Shown: in pieces, positions 1 to 5,306 of the stretch
Numbering within the stretch: position 1 is the first letter of the stretch
How the letters are laid out: every line of letters starts with the position of its first letter
Assembly: GCA_023451855.1 (NCBI GenBank)
Contig: JAEXXY010000171.1
Location: 1-5,645 of the forward strand
Source: Actinomycetes bacterium
Lineage (GTDB): Bacteria; Actinomycetota; Actinomycetes; Actinomycetales; Dermatophilaceae
Direction: 5' to 3'
DNA length: 5,645 nt
Translations under genes and position numbers: made by a program
The notes under the pieces: generated by a model
The model's database searches: none
The model's input: the letters and a program-made list of their open reading frames with translations, nothing else
Told to the model about the DNA's origin: nothing

Positions 1-530
1 GCTACAACCAGGGCACCGTGCTCGGGGCGCTCGTCACGATCGGCGACCCGGAGAGCCTCGAGCGCGCCGCCGCCCTCGTCGAGGCCGTCGACACCCACCT
101 CACCACGGCGACCCCGGCGCCCGACGCACCCCACGCAGCCGATGCGCCCGACGCGTCGGGTGGGCGACGCGTCCTGCGAACCCACGGCGCGGGCGACGGG
201 GGCCTGTTCACCGGCATCCTGGCCCGCTACCTCGCGCTCGCCGCCGACACCGACCAGCTCGACGCAGCGGCCCGGACCGCCGCGTCCCGCCTCGTGCGCG
301 ACACCGCCGAGGCGTTCTGGGACGGACGCGACCCGAGCCGCCACACGAGCCGCCACACGAGCCGCCCCCTCGGGCGGTACACCCGCCCAAGCGGCGCGGC
401 GGGCGCCACGGTGTTCTCTCCCGACCCGACGCGTCCGGCCTCGGACGCGCTGCCCGCCACCGACCCGCTCGAGCTCGCGCCGCAGCTGCAGGCCTGGACG
501 GTGCTCGAGTCGGCGGCGCGCCTCGCCTGA
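1..530 (+). CDS. GH76-family glycoside hydrolase (alpha-1,6-mannanase-like), C-terminal part
   Basis: This is the last 175 codons of a gene that begins before the window; the reading frame starts at base 3 and ends with TGA at 528-530. The fragment opens with YNQGTVLGALV and about 60 residues on has GAGDGGLFTGILARYLALA. Both match conserved blocks in the C-terminal half of family GH76, which hydrolyses alpha-1,6-mannosidic bonds in yeast mannans or mannose-containing cell-envelope glycans. The paired catalytic aspartates of the family lie upstream and cannot be checked, nor can a signal peptide. The last 60 residues are a low-complexity Arg/Pro/Ser/Thr stretch (SRHTSRHTSRPLGRY) followed by LELAPQLQAWTVLESAARLA, which resembles a closing helix of the helical barrel. 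The globin gene follows 78 bp downstream on the same strand with no clear terminator between. The family call rests on recalled motifs; another (alpha/alpha)6-barrel glycosidase is the main alternative. Confidence 0.8.
   Translation, partial: YNQGTVLGALVTIGDPESLERAAALVEAVDTHLTTATPAPDAPHAADAPDASGGRRVLRTHGAGDGGLFTGILARYLALAADTDQLDAAARTAASRLVRDTAEAFWDGRDPSRHTSRHTSRPLGRYTRPSGAAGATVFSPDPTRPASDALPATDPLELAPQLQAWTVLESAARLA
335..368 (+). repeat. 12-bp in-frame tandem repeat in the GH76 gene
   Basis: The 12-mer gagccgccacac occurs twice in perfect tandem (335-346, 347-358), and a third, degenerate copy starts at 359. Because 12 is a multiple of three it encodes SRHT-SRHT-SRPL in frame. It lies in a variable surface-loop-like part of the enzyme and probably arose by slippage. 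Confidence 0.85.
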
Positions 531-608
531 CGGCAACCGCCGCCGGACCGACCGGTGCGCCGCCTGATGCTCGGCCACGCTGGCGGCCGCCGCTGCCATG
601 CTGGGCCG

Positions 609-1055
609 ATGGAGACGCTCTACGAGGCGGCCGGCGGCGAGGAGGGGATGCTGCGGCTCGCGCACGCGTGGCACGAACGCGTCCTCGCCGACGAGGTCGT
701 GGCGCACGCCTTCAGCCACGGCTTCAAGGACGACCACACGCCGCGCCTCGCCGCCTACTGGACCGAGGCGCTCGGCGGCCCACCCGCCTACACCGACCGG
801 TACGGCGACGAGTCGTACGTCGTGCGGCTGCACAGCGGCAACGGCCCGCACGAGGAGATGGACCGGCGGGCCGTCGCCTGCTTCGACACCGCCCTCGACG
901 ACGTCGGGCTCACCGACGCCCGGCTGCGCACCGCCCTGCACGACTACTTCGCCTGGGCCACGACCACGACCATGGCGCGCTACCACCACTCCGCCGACGA
1001 CGTGCCGGACGGACTGGCGCTGCCCCGGTGGTCCTGGGACGGCCTGCAGTCCTGA
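609..1055 (+). CDS. group II truncated hemoglobin-like protein
   Basis: This 148-residue protein has the truncated 2-over-2 globin layout. METLYEAAGGEEGMLRLAHAW matches the N-terminal helix, and RLAAYWTEALGGPPAYTDRYG matches the group II E-helix/EF region. H75 in YVVRLH aligns with the proximal heme-binding histidine. Known group II globins (GlbO/TrHbO) bind oxygen or NO and are linked to oxidative metabolism. Compared from memory with mycobacterial GlbO, the usual B10 Tyr is replaced by His22, CD1 Tyr by Phe35, and G8 Trp by Ala88, so the distal pocket looks atypical. The C-terminus has a tail (SADDVPDGLALPRWSWDGL) absent from GlbO. I chose ATG 609 because METLYEAAGG matches family N-termini; upstream in-frame starts (555, 567) would add Arg/Gly-rich residues with no family likeness. 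No convincing Shine-Dalgarno sequence precedes it. The gene converges on the amidohydrolase gene with a 4-bp gap. Heme binding is an inference. Confidence 0.85.
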   Translation: METLYEAAGGEEGMLRLAHAWHERVLADEVVAHAFSHGFKDDHTPRLAAYWTEALGGPPAYTDRYGDESYVVRLHSGNGPHEEMDRRAVACFDTALDDVGLTDARLRTALHDYFAWATTTTMARYHHSADDVPDGLALPRWSWDGLQS

Positions 1056-1066
1056 CGCGTCAGGAC
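1049..1066. terminator. 18-bp perfect palindrome over two convergent stop codons
   Basis: gtcctgacgcgtcaggac is a perfect palindrome. Its centre CGCG lies exactly between the globin stop (TGA, 1053-1055) and the amidohydrolase stop on the other strand (TCA, 1060-1062). It may work as a small bidirectional terminator or as a protein site. There is no T-tract on either side and a hairpin would need its centre melted, so intrinsic termination is only a guess. Confidence 0.45.
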
Positions 1067-1989
1067 GCCAGCCGCTCGCCGGTGCCGGCGTCGAGGCCCA
1101 GCAGCCGGGCTCCGTTGAGCCACAGCACCTTTCGCATCCACTCGTCCCCGAGGTCGAGCCGCGCGAGCGCCTCCAGCTGGTGCGCGTACGCGTACGGGAT
1201 GCTCGGGAAGTCCGAGCCCAGCACGACCCTGTCACCGAGGACCGCGAGCCGGTCGCGGTAGCCCGGCGGCATCGGCGCGAACGACTCGGTGAAGTCGGTG
1301 GCGCACATCGTCGTGTCGAGGTGGACGTGCGGATGGGCCTCGGCGAGGTCGGCGAACGCGTCGTACTCGGGCATCCCGAGGTGGGCGACGACGAGGACGA
1401 GGTCGGGGTGGCGCGCGAGCACCGCGGCCACCGCGTCGGGGCCCGTGTGCCGGCCCTGGATCGGCGCGGACCCGGCGTGCACGACGACCGGCACCCGCGC
1501 CTCCTCCAGGGCCGCCCAGGCCGGCGCCAGCCGGTCGTCGTCGGGCGAGAAGCCGCCGACCTGCACGTGCAGCTTGAACAGGCGCGCCCCGGACGCGAGG
1601 GCCTCCCGGACGTAGGCACCGACGCCCGGCTCGGGGTAGAACGTCGCGCAGTGCACGACCTCGGGCACCCGAGCGGCGAACGCGGCGCTCCACTCGTTGA
1701 GCCACTGCGCCATGCCCGGCCGGTGCGCATAGCTGAGGGCCGGCACGGCACGCAGGCCGAACGTCCGCAGCGTCGTGAGTCGCTCCGGCACGTCGGCGCG
1801 GTAGGTGATCGGCCAGGGCCGGCCGTAGTGGTCCTCGGCGGCGTCGAAGTAGTCCCACACCTTGCGCTGCATCGCGTCGGGCAGGAAGTGGACGTGCACG
1901 TCGGCCAGTCCGGGCAGCCCGAGCGCCTCGACGTAGGCGGGAACCTCGGCGTCGGTGGTCGGACCGGGCGTGGTGCGCGGGGAGGTCAC
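1060..1989 (-). CDS. amidohydrolase family protein (amidohydrolase 2 / ACMSD-like)
   Basis: The 309-residue protein has the metal-dependent TIM-barrel pattern of the amidohydrolase 2 family, which holds decarboxylases and hydrolases such as ACMSD. ADVHVHFLPD gives the HxH metal pair (H32, H34). FKLHVQ lies at 138-143 and VVVHAGS places H171 as a further ligand. VAHLGMPEYD places H203 as a likely catalytic or ligand histidine, and LGSDFPSIPY places D260 as the metal-bound aspartate. All key positions are present, so it is probably active on a small cyclic or carboxylated substrate that cannot be named. The frame stays open far upstream (to about 3459), but that is antisense to the hydrolase gene. 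GTG 1989 is the sensible start: the HxH block lies about 30 residues in, as usual, and a TAnnnT -10 box sits 7 bp before the GTG, suggesting a leaderless mRNA. It is divergent from the lipoprotein hydrolase across 129 bp. Confidence 0.88.
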   Translation of the reverse strand: MTSPRTTPGPTTDAEVPAYVEALGLPGLADVHVHFLPDAMQRKVWDYFDAAEDHYGRPWPITYRADVPERLTTLRTFGLRAVPALSYAHRPGMAQWLNEWSAAFAARVPEVVHCATFYPEPGVGAYVREALASGARLFKLHVQVGGFSPDDDRLAPAWAALEEARVPVVVHAGSAPIQGRHTGPDAVAAVLARHPDLVLVVAHLGMPEYDAFADLAEAHPHVHLDTTMCATDFTESFAPMPPGYRDRLAVLGDRVVLGSDFPSIPYAYAHQLEALARLDLGDEWMRKVLWLNGARLLGLDAGTGERLAS

Positions 1990-1996
1990 GGCTCGC

Positions 1997-2002
1997 AGGC
2001 TA
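1997..2002 (-). promoter_or_regulatory. putative -10 box, leaderless promoter of the amidohydrolase gene
   Basis: On the minus strand TAGCCT (TAnnnT) is followed by 7 bases and then the GTG start, which puts the expected transcription start on the start codon itself. No Shine-Dalgarno sequence is visible, which fits leaderless translation, common in actinobacteria. The same hexamer precedes the 48-codon gene at 5181. No clear -35 box is seen. Confidence 0.4.
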
Positions 2003-2118
2003 TGCGACGCCCCCGCGAGGCACTGCTGCGCCTCCCCTGCGATGCCCCGAGGGTGGTGACACGTCTCGGGTCGGTCACGACGCTGGGAATCCGCTGGATG
2101 TCGGGTGAGACTCGGTGG

Positions 2119-3222
2119 ATGAGAGCCCGACGCGCCACCCCCGCCACGACCGTGACGTCCGGGCTCGTCGCGGCCGCTCTCGTCCTCGCGGCCTGCAGCG
2201 CCTCCCCGTCGGGCGAGGCCGCGCCGCCATCGACGGGCACGACCGGCACGTCGGGCGCGCCGGCGTCGCCGGGCCCCGACGCCCCGACCGGTCCGCGGGG
2301 CACGACCACTCCGGGGGCCCCGGTCCCGACGACCACCCGCCCGGCCGCGCCGCCAGACCCGGCGTCGATCCCCGCGCAGATCGCCGCTCGGTACGAGGGC
2401 GGCAACCTGCGCCTGGGCAGCGAGCGGGGCAGCACCGACGCGTACCGCCAGTACTACGCGACGTACGAGAGCAACGGCCTGACGATCAGCGGGCGCATCA
2501 ACATCCCTCGCGGCAAGGGCCCGTTCCCCGCGGTCGTCCTCGCGCACGGCTACGTCGACCCTGCCGAGTACACGAACGGCGACACGATGCTCCGCGAGCG
2601 CGACGTCCTGGCCCGGCGGGGCTACGTGACGCTGCACATCGACTACCGCAACCACGCCGAGTCCGACCGTGATCCCACCAACGACGCCGACCTGCGCGCC
2701 GGCTACACGGCCGATGCGATCAACGCCGCCCTCGCCCTGAAGAAGACCCGGGTCGTCGACCCCGACCGCATCGCGCTCATCGGCAGGTCGATGGGCGGTG
2801 GGGTCGTGTACTCGGCACTCGTCGTGCGGCCGGGGCTCTTCCGGGCGGCGGTCGCCTACTCGCCGGTGAGCTCGGACACCGTGGACAACTTCGACCGGTG
2901 GGTGCGCCGCGACCCCGACCGGTCCAGAGTGGCCAGGCAGGTCATCGCCCGGCTCGGAACGCCCGAGGCGCAGCCGGCGCGGTGGGCGGCGACGAGCCCG
3001 CGCACGTACTTCTCGCGGATCACCGAGCCGCTGCTCATCCACCACGGCACCGCCGACGAGGACTGCCCCATCGCCTGGTCGGCCGAGACGGTCCGCGCGC
3101 TCAGGGCGGCCGGCAAGGACGTGACCTACGACGTCTACCCCGGCCAACGGCACACGTTTACGTCGCAGTGGCCGCTCTCGATCCGGCGCACGGCGGCCTT
3201 CCTCGACGCCCACCTGCACTGA
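2119..3222 (+). CDS. secreted lipoprotein alpha/beta hydrolase (S9 peptidase / acyl-peptidase type)
   Basis: The product is 367 residues. It begins with a lipoprotein signal: MRARR, a hydrophobic stretch, then LVLAAC with C26 as the lipidated cysteine. About 60 residues of Pro/Thr/Gly/Ser/Ala-rich linker follow, then an alpha/beta hydrolase domain from about residue 95. FPAVVLAHGYVDP carries the oxyanion-hole HG, GRSMGGG holds the nucleophile S224, HHGTADEDCP places the acid at D313, and GQRHTF gives H345. The HGxxDxxxP and GxSMGG patterns resemble S9 oligopeptidases and dienelactone-hydrolase-like esterases, so it probably cleaves peptides or esters at the outer membrane face; the substrate is unknown. 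ATG 2119 is preferred because it starts the signal peptide and GGGTGAG lies 9 bases upstream. ATG 2098 would add 7 residues and cannot be excluded. It is divergent from the amidohydrolase gene and ends before a strong terminator. Confidence 0.88.
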   Translation: MRARRATPATTVTSGLVAAALVLAACSASPSGEAAPPSTGTTGTSGAPASPGPDAPTGPRGTTTPGAPVPTTTRPAAPPDPASIPAQIAARYEGGNLRLGSERGSTDAYRQYYATYESNGLTISGRINIPRGKGPFPAVVLAHGYVDPAEYTNGDTMLRERDVLARRGYVTLHIDYRNHAESDRDPTNDADLRAGYTADAINAALALKKTRVVDPDRIALIGRSMGGGVVYSALVVRPGLFRAAVAYSPVSSDTVDNFDRWVRRDPDRSRVARQVIARLGTPEAQPARWAATSPRTYFSRITEPLLIHHGTADEDCPIAWSAETVRALRAAGKDVTYDVYPGQRHTFTSQWPLSIRRTAAFLDAHLH

Positions 3223-3257
3223 GCGTCCGATGCGGTGGACCTGAGGCGCGCATGAGT

Positions 3258-3296
3258 ACGGGGTGGGTCCGCATCCCCCTGCGGAACCCACCCCGT
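3258..3296 (+). terminator. strong hairpin terminator after the lipoprotein hydrolase
   Basis: The left arm (3258-3273, acggggtgggtccgca) pairs with the right arm (3280-3296, tgcggaacccaccccgt) over 16 bp with one bulged base and a 6-base loop of tccccc. It starts 35 bases after the hydrolase stop codon. The tail after the stem (tcacattccc) is only weakly T-rich, as is usual in high-GC actinobacteria. The stem is nearly symmetric, so it could also stop transcripts arriving from the minus strand. Confidence 0.85.
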
Positions 3297-3408
3297 TCAC
3301 ATTCCCCCACCCCCCCAGAGGCCGGAACGATGTCCCCCCTGGCGCCGATCCCACCCCGGTCGGCACCCGGTCGTTCCCTCCCCGTTGACCACTACTTTTA
3401 CGGACGAA

Positions 3409-3460
3409 CCGCAAGTCGCACCCGGGGAACCGCTCAGAATTTCCGCAAGAGTCCTGCAAG
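3409..3460 (-). promoter_or_regulatory. CTTGCRG direct repeats, MalR/Reg1-like operator (putative)
   Basis: On the minus strand the heptamer CTTGCAG (3454-3460) is followed 11 bp later by CTTGCGG (3443-3449) and 34 bp further by another CTTGCGG (3409-3415). The first two form the longer direct repeat TCTTGCAGGAC/TCTTGCGGAAA, spaced about one helical turn. Repeated CTTGCAG elements are known near Streptomyces amylase and maltose promoters as targets of the LacI-family regulator MalR/Reg1. No carbohydrate gene adjoins the site here, so either it is an orphan or the resemblance is chance. Confidence 0.35.
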
Positions 3461-3477
3461 ATCGGACAAAGTTCGCG

Positions 3478-3490
3478 GATCGCCGCGATC
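3478..3490. repeat. short perfect inverted repeat
   Basis: GATCGC and GCGATC flank a single central C. It lies beside the CTTGCRG repeats and could be part of the same control region, but repeats this short are common in high-GC DNA. Confidence 0.4.
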
Positions 3491-3572
3491 GTGTGACGAG
3501 TTCACCAGTGGGACAACGAGATTCATTGAGGCGCGTGGGTCCGGTGTGGCTTGTGGGACGCATGTGGTTCGA

Positions 3573-3586
3573 CGGGCTCCGGCCCG
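3573..3586 (-). terminator. weak hairpin after aminopeptidase C
   Basis: On the minus strand CGGGC-CGGA-GCCCG can form a 5-bp stem with a 4-base loop, starting 5 bases after the aminopeptidase C stop codon. There is no U-tract. It may slow or end transcription, with the stronger hairpin at 3258-3296 as a possible backstop. Confidence 0.35.
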
Positions 3587-3591
3587 ACGCG

Positions 3592-4929
3592 TCACGACCC
3601 GGCGAGCGCCCCCATCGGGTCCCACGACGGCAGGACGACCGGCTCGGCGTCGAGGGCGGACCGCAGGTCCTCGGGGAGCGCGTCCCGGCGCACGGCGATC
3701 TCGAAGACGTGCTCGCCGAACCAGTTGTCGTTCATCGTCATGAAGCCCTTGTCCCCCTTCTCGGTGCCCCAGCTGTTCTCGACGCGCCAGCGCCGCGGCA
3801 CGTCGTCGACGAGGTCCACGCCGGTGAAGAGCATGGCGTGGGTCATGAGCGACTCGTGGTGCAGGAGCCGGTCGGCCTTGCCCAGGTCGGGCGTCGTGCC
3901 GTAGACCGCGGCGCGGTCGTAGAGGCGGGCGTCCCACAGGCCGAGGTCGGCGTTGCTCATCTGGCCGGTGTCGCAGCCGAACCACACCGGCTCCCCGCCG
4001 ACGATGGCCTGCGAGGCGAGCGTCTTCATGAGGTCGGTCTCGACGTTGAGGTAGGTGACCGGCGGGGCCCCGACGACGTTGCCGAGGTGCTCGACGGTGT
4101 ACGTGCGGCCGTACGGGTTGGCCGGACGCGGGTCGTTGACGAGGCAGACGTAGTCGGCGAGCGGCACGGTGACGTACGCGTCGGCGAACTCGAGCGGGGT
4201 CATGGTGCCCTCGCGGTGGAAGCCCTTGTCGGAGTCCTTCCACTGCCAGAGGAACGACTCGGGCGGAGTGCCGAGGTGGATGGCGAGGAGGCGGTGGACG
4301 GTGCCGAGCACGTCCTCCTTGGCCTCGGCCAGCTCCTCGGCGCCGGCCCCGGCGGCGACGCGGGCGCGCAGGTCCCGCGCGGCCTGGCGCAGCACGGTGG
4401 CGAGGTCGCGGTTCAGCTGTCGGGTGTTGCTCGACGACGCCGTCTCGGGCATCGCGCTCTTCGGCACGAGTCCGTGCTTGAGCACGAGGGCGACGAACAT
4501 GTTCCACTGTCCGCCGTCCTCGCTCGGCGTCGCGAGCAGGTGCGCGACGGTGCGGTCGTCGACGTCGCGGTCGGCGGTGGCGAGGATCGACTCGAGCCAG
4601 TGGTTGGCCTTCTCGAGCTTGTCGAAGAAGAGCAGGTGGTTCTGGGAGAACTCGAAGTCCTTGACGCCGAGCTTCTTCGCCGCGCCGGCGCGCAGCAGGT
4701 TGGTGCCGGCGAAGAGCCAGCAGCGCCCACTCTTCTCCTGCGACGTCGCGCCCCAGTCGTCGAGCAGGTGCGACACCGAGTGGTCGATGCTCGTCACCAC
4801 GCGGCGGTCGAGGGCGACGTCGTCGACCTGCGTCTTCGTCACGGCGTTCTGCAGCAGCCGCGCCGTCGGGTCGGCGTCGAAGGCCTTGGCGAACCGCTCG
4901 AGGACGTCGGGGGCGAGGTCACGGGGCAT
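3592..4929 (-). CDS. pepC: aminopeptidase C / bleomycin hydrolase (peptidase family C1B)
   Basis: This is a complete 445-residue protein of normal length for the family. It is a cytoplasmic papain-fold cysteine aminopeptidase that removes N-terminal residues from peptides; the family usually forms a hexameric barrel with its active sites inside. The active site is intact: SQEKSGRCWLFAG holds Q64 (oxyanion) and C70 (nucleophile), THAMLFTG holds H364, and VENSWGTEKGDKGF holds N385. The N-terminal block is SHLLDDWGATSQEKSGRCW and there is no signal peptide. The C-terminus ends WDPMGALAGS. In yeast Gal6 and bacterial PepC the equivalent GALA end reaches into the active site and limits the enzyme to aminopeptidase action; here it is extended by Gly-Ser. 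ATG 4929 is preceded by GAAGGAG with 5-base spacing, a convincing ribosome binding site. The gene forms its own unit; the 48-codon gene lies upstream on the same strand. Confidence 0.95.
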   Translation of the reverse strand: MPRDLAPDVLERFAKAFDADPTARLLQNAVTKTQVDDVALDRRVVTSIDHSVSHLLDDWGATSQEKSGRCWLFAGTNLLRAGAAKKLGVKDFEFSQNHLLFFDKLEKANHWLESILATADRDVDDRTVAHLLATPSEDGGQWNMFVALVLKHGLVPKSAMPETASSSNTRQLNRDLATVLRQAARDLRARVAAGAGAEELAEAKEDVLGTVHRLLAIHLGTPPESFLWQWKDSDKGFHREGTMTPLEFADAYVTVPLADYVCLVNDPRPANPYGRTYTVEHLGNVVGAPPVTYLNVETDLMKTLASQAIVGGEPVWFGCDTGQMSNADLGLWDARLYDRAAVYGTTPDLGKADRLLHHESLMTHAMLFTGVDLVDDVPRRWRVENSWGTEKGDKGFMTMNDNWFGEHVFEIAVRRDALPEDLRSALDAEPVVLPSWDPMGALAGS

Positions 4930-4934
4930 GCGGA

Positions 4935-4941
4935 CTCCTTC
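4935..4941 (-). promoter_or_regulatory. ribosome binding site of pepC
   Basis: GAAGGAG on the minus strand lies 5 bases before ATG 4929 and fixes the start. It overlaps a small dyad (ccttc-g-gaagg, 4937-4947) whose arms are too close together to form a stable RNA hairpin. Confidence 0.8.
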
Positions 4942-4965
4942 GGAAGGCTGGGTGCGGTGCGCTCG

Positions 4966-4971
4966 ACACTA
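4966..4971 (-). promoter_or_regulatory. putative -10 box of pepC
   Basis: TAGTGT (TAnnnT) on the minus strand lies 36 bases upstream of the start codon and would give a leader of about 30 bases carrying the GAAGGAG site. No good -35 box is seen at 17-19 bp. The palindrome GACGCGTC (4981-4988) lies just upstream, where the -35/-10 spacer would be, a plausible repressor position. Confidence 0.4.
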
Positions 4972-5016
4972 CGCCCGGCTGACGCGTCCGTCGGGCGTTC
5001 GCCGTCGAGGACCGCG

Positions 5017-5034
5017 GGCCGTGACCGCGCGGCC
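5017..5034 (-). terminator. weak hairpin directly after the 48-codon gene
   Basis: On the minus strand GGCCG (5034-5030) and CGGCC (5021-5017) can pair around an 8-base loop, beginning with the base after the TGA stop. The 5-bp GC stem has no U-tract, so its terminator role is uncertain. Confidence 0.3.
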
Positions 5035-5181
5035 TCAGCCGTCGAGCGGGCGCTCCCAGAGCCGGGTCGTCGACTTGAGCTCGTCGGTGACCCGCTCGGC
5101 GTAGCCGGGGTCGGTCTCGAGCAGCGCCTGGAGGAGGTCGTCGTCGCCGGGTCGGTCGAGGACGCGCACGCTCCTGCTCAT
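5035..5181 (-). CDS. small acidic protein of unknown function (48 aa)
   Basis: I do not recognise this protein. The frame runs from ATG (5181-5179) to TGA (5037-5035) and encodes 48 residues: it starts MSRSVRVLDRPGDDDLLQALL and ends KSTTRLWERPLDG. The centre (DDDLLQALLETDPGYAERVTDELK) looks like two short amphipathic acidic helices. There is no signal peptide or membrane segment. Third codon positions are almost all G or C, like the neighbouring genes, which is the main argument that it is real. The start is supported by TAGCCT, a TAnnnT box 6 bases before the ATG, giving a predicted leaderless mRNA; no Shine-Dalgarno is seen. It is divergent from the WYL regulator across a 160-bp spacer with tandem and inverted repeats, so that regulator may control it. 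Its size and charge fit a small adaptor, inhibitor or antitoxin-like protein, but this is a guess. Confidence 0.6.
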   Translation of the reverse strand: MSRSVRVLDRPGDDDLLQALLETDPGYAERVTDELKSTTRLWERPLDG

Positions 5182-5187
5182 CCGGGC

Positions 5188-5193
5188 AGGCTA
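5188..5193 (-). promoter_or_regulatory. putative -10 box, leaderless promoter of the 48-codon gene
   Basis: TAGCCT on the minus strand is separated by 6 bases (GCCCGG) from the ATG at 5181, which places the transcription start on the A of the start codon. The arrangement copies the one before the amidohydrolase gene. No -35 box is evident. Confidence 0.4.
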
Positions 5194-5218
5194 GCCGCGC
5201 CGGCTGTGCCCGCTGGCT

Positions 5219-5276
5219 GGGGCAACGAAGGCCAACGACCGGGCCAAGGACCGGGCCAACGGCTGGGCCAACGATC
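5219..5276. repeat. 12-bp tandem repeats in the divergent spacer
   Basis: Four consecutive 12-bp units (5229-5240, 5241-5252, 5253-5264, 5265-5276) share the core GGGCCAACG with one or a few changes each; a shortened unit, ggggcaacga (5219-5228), precedes them. They lie between the 48-codon gene and the WYL regulator gene, upstream of the regulator's -10 box. They could be an iteron-like array for a DNA-binding protein or a slippage product. Confidence 0.8.
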
Positions 5277-5300
5277 CGCCGGACCGTCGGGGCCGAGCAC

Positions 5301-5306
5301 TACGCT
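5301..5306 (+). promoter_or_regulatory. putative -10 box of the WYL regulator gene
   Basis: TACGCT (TAnnnT) lies directly before the 26-bp inverted repeat, so transcription would start inside the repeat about 30 bases before the GTG. No clear -35 box is seen, which might mean an activator or an extended element is used. Confidence 0.4.

Larger units (their letters stand above)
3223..3591. other. 369-bp convergent intergenic region, lower GC, no convincing gene
   Basis: This lies between the 3' ends of the lipoprotein hydrolase (+) and aminopeptidase C (-) genes. It contains the hydrolase terminator (3258-3296), a C-rich stretch with a run of seven Cs (3310-3316), operator-like direct repeats (3409-3460) and a short inverted repeat (3478-3490). 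A hand count gives about 58% GC over 3421-3540, clearly below the genes. A 30-codon minus-strand frame (3434-3526) exists, but with only about half G/C in third positions and no ribosome binding site. The region resembles a promoter/operator zone without its gene: perhaps a remnant of a lost gene or a small RNA locus. Confidence 0.6.

Noticed and set aside
1186..1197. GTACGCGTAC palindrome inside the amidohydrolase gene
   Set aside because: It is explained by the Tyr-Ala-Tyr-Ala codons of the protein.
598..2118. Very long plus-strand open frame running through the globin and amidohydrolase genes into the lipoprotein hydrolase (874 codons)
   Set aside because: Only its end (2119-3222) is a real gene. 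The rest is out of frame with the globin gene or antisense to the amidohydrolase gene, with Arg/Pro-rich low-complexity sequence typical of high-GC shadow frames.
3385..3390. TTGACC as a -35 box on the plus strand
   Set aside because: No -10-like hexamer at 16-19 bp and no gene downstream on that strand.
1990..3459. Upstream extension of the amidohydrolase frame to 799 codons, antisense to the lipoprotein hydrolase
   Set aside because: The extension has no domain likeness and is antisense to a gene with an intact catalytic triad. A good start and -10 box exist at 1989.
3492..3506. TGTGA-N5-TCACC resembling a CRP/GlxR site
   Set aside because: The spacing is 5 instead of 6 and the second half-site is imperfect; too weak to call.
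3562..3904. Plus-strand frame beginning MWFDGLRPDASRPG downstream of the orphan operator region
   Set aside because: It runs antisense into the pepC 3' end, lacks a ribosome binding site and has no recognisable domain, so it does not explain the operator-like repeats.
3434..4507. 357-codon minus-strand frame overlapping pepC
   Set aside because: It is an Arg/Pro/Ala-rich shadow in another frame of pepC, which has all catalytic residues and a ribosome binding site.
4169..5104. 311-codon plus-strand frame antisense to pepC
   Set aside because: Ser/Arg-rich shadow sequence with no motif; it also overlaps the pepC promoter and the 48-codon gene.
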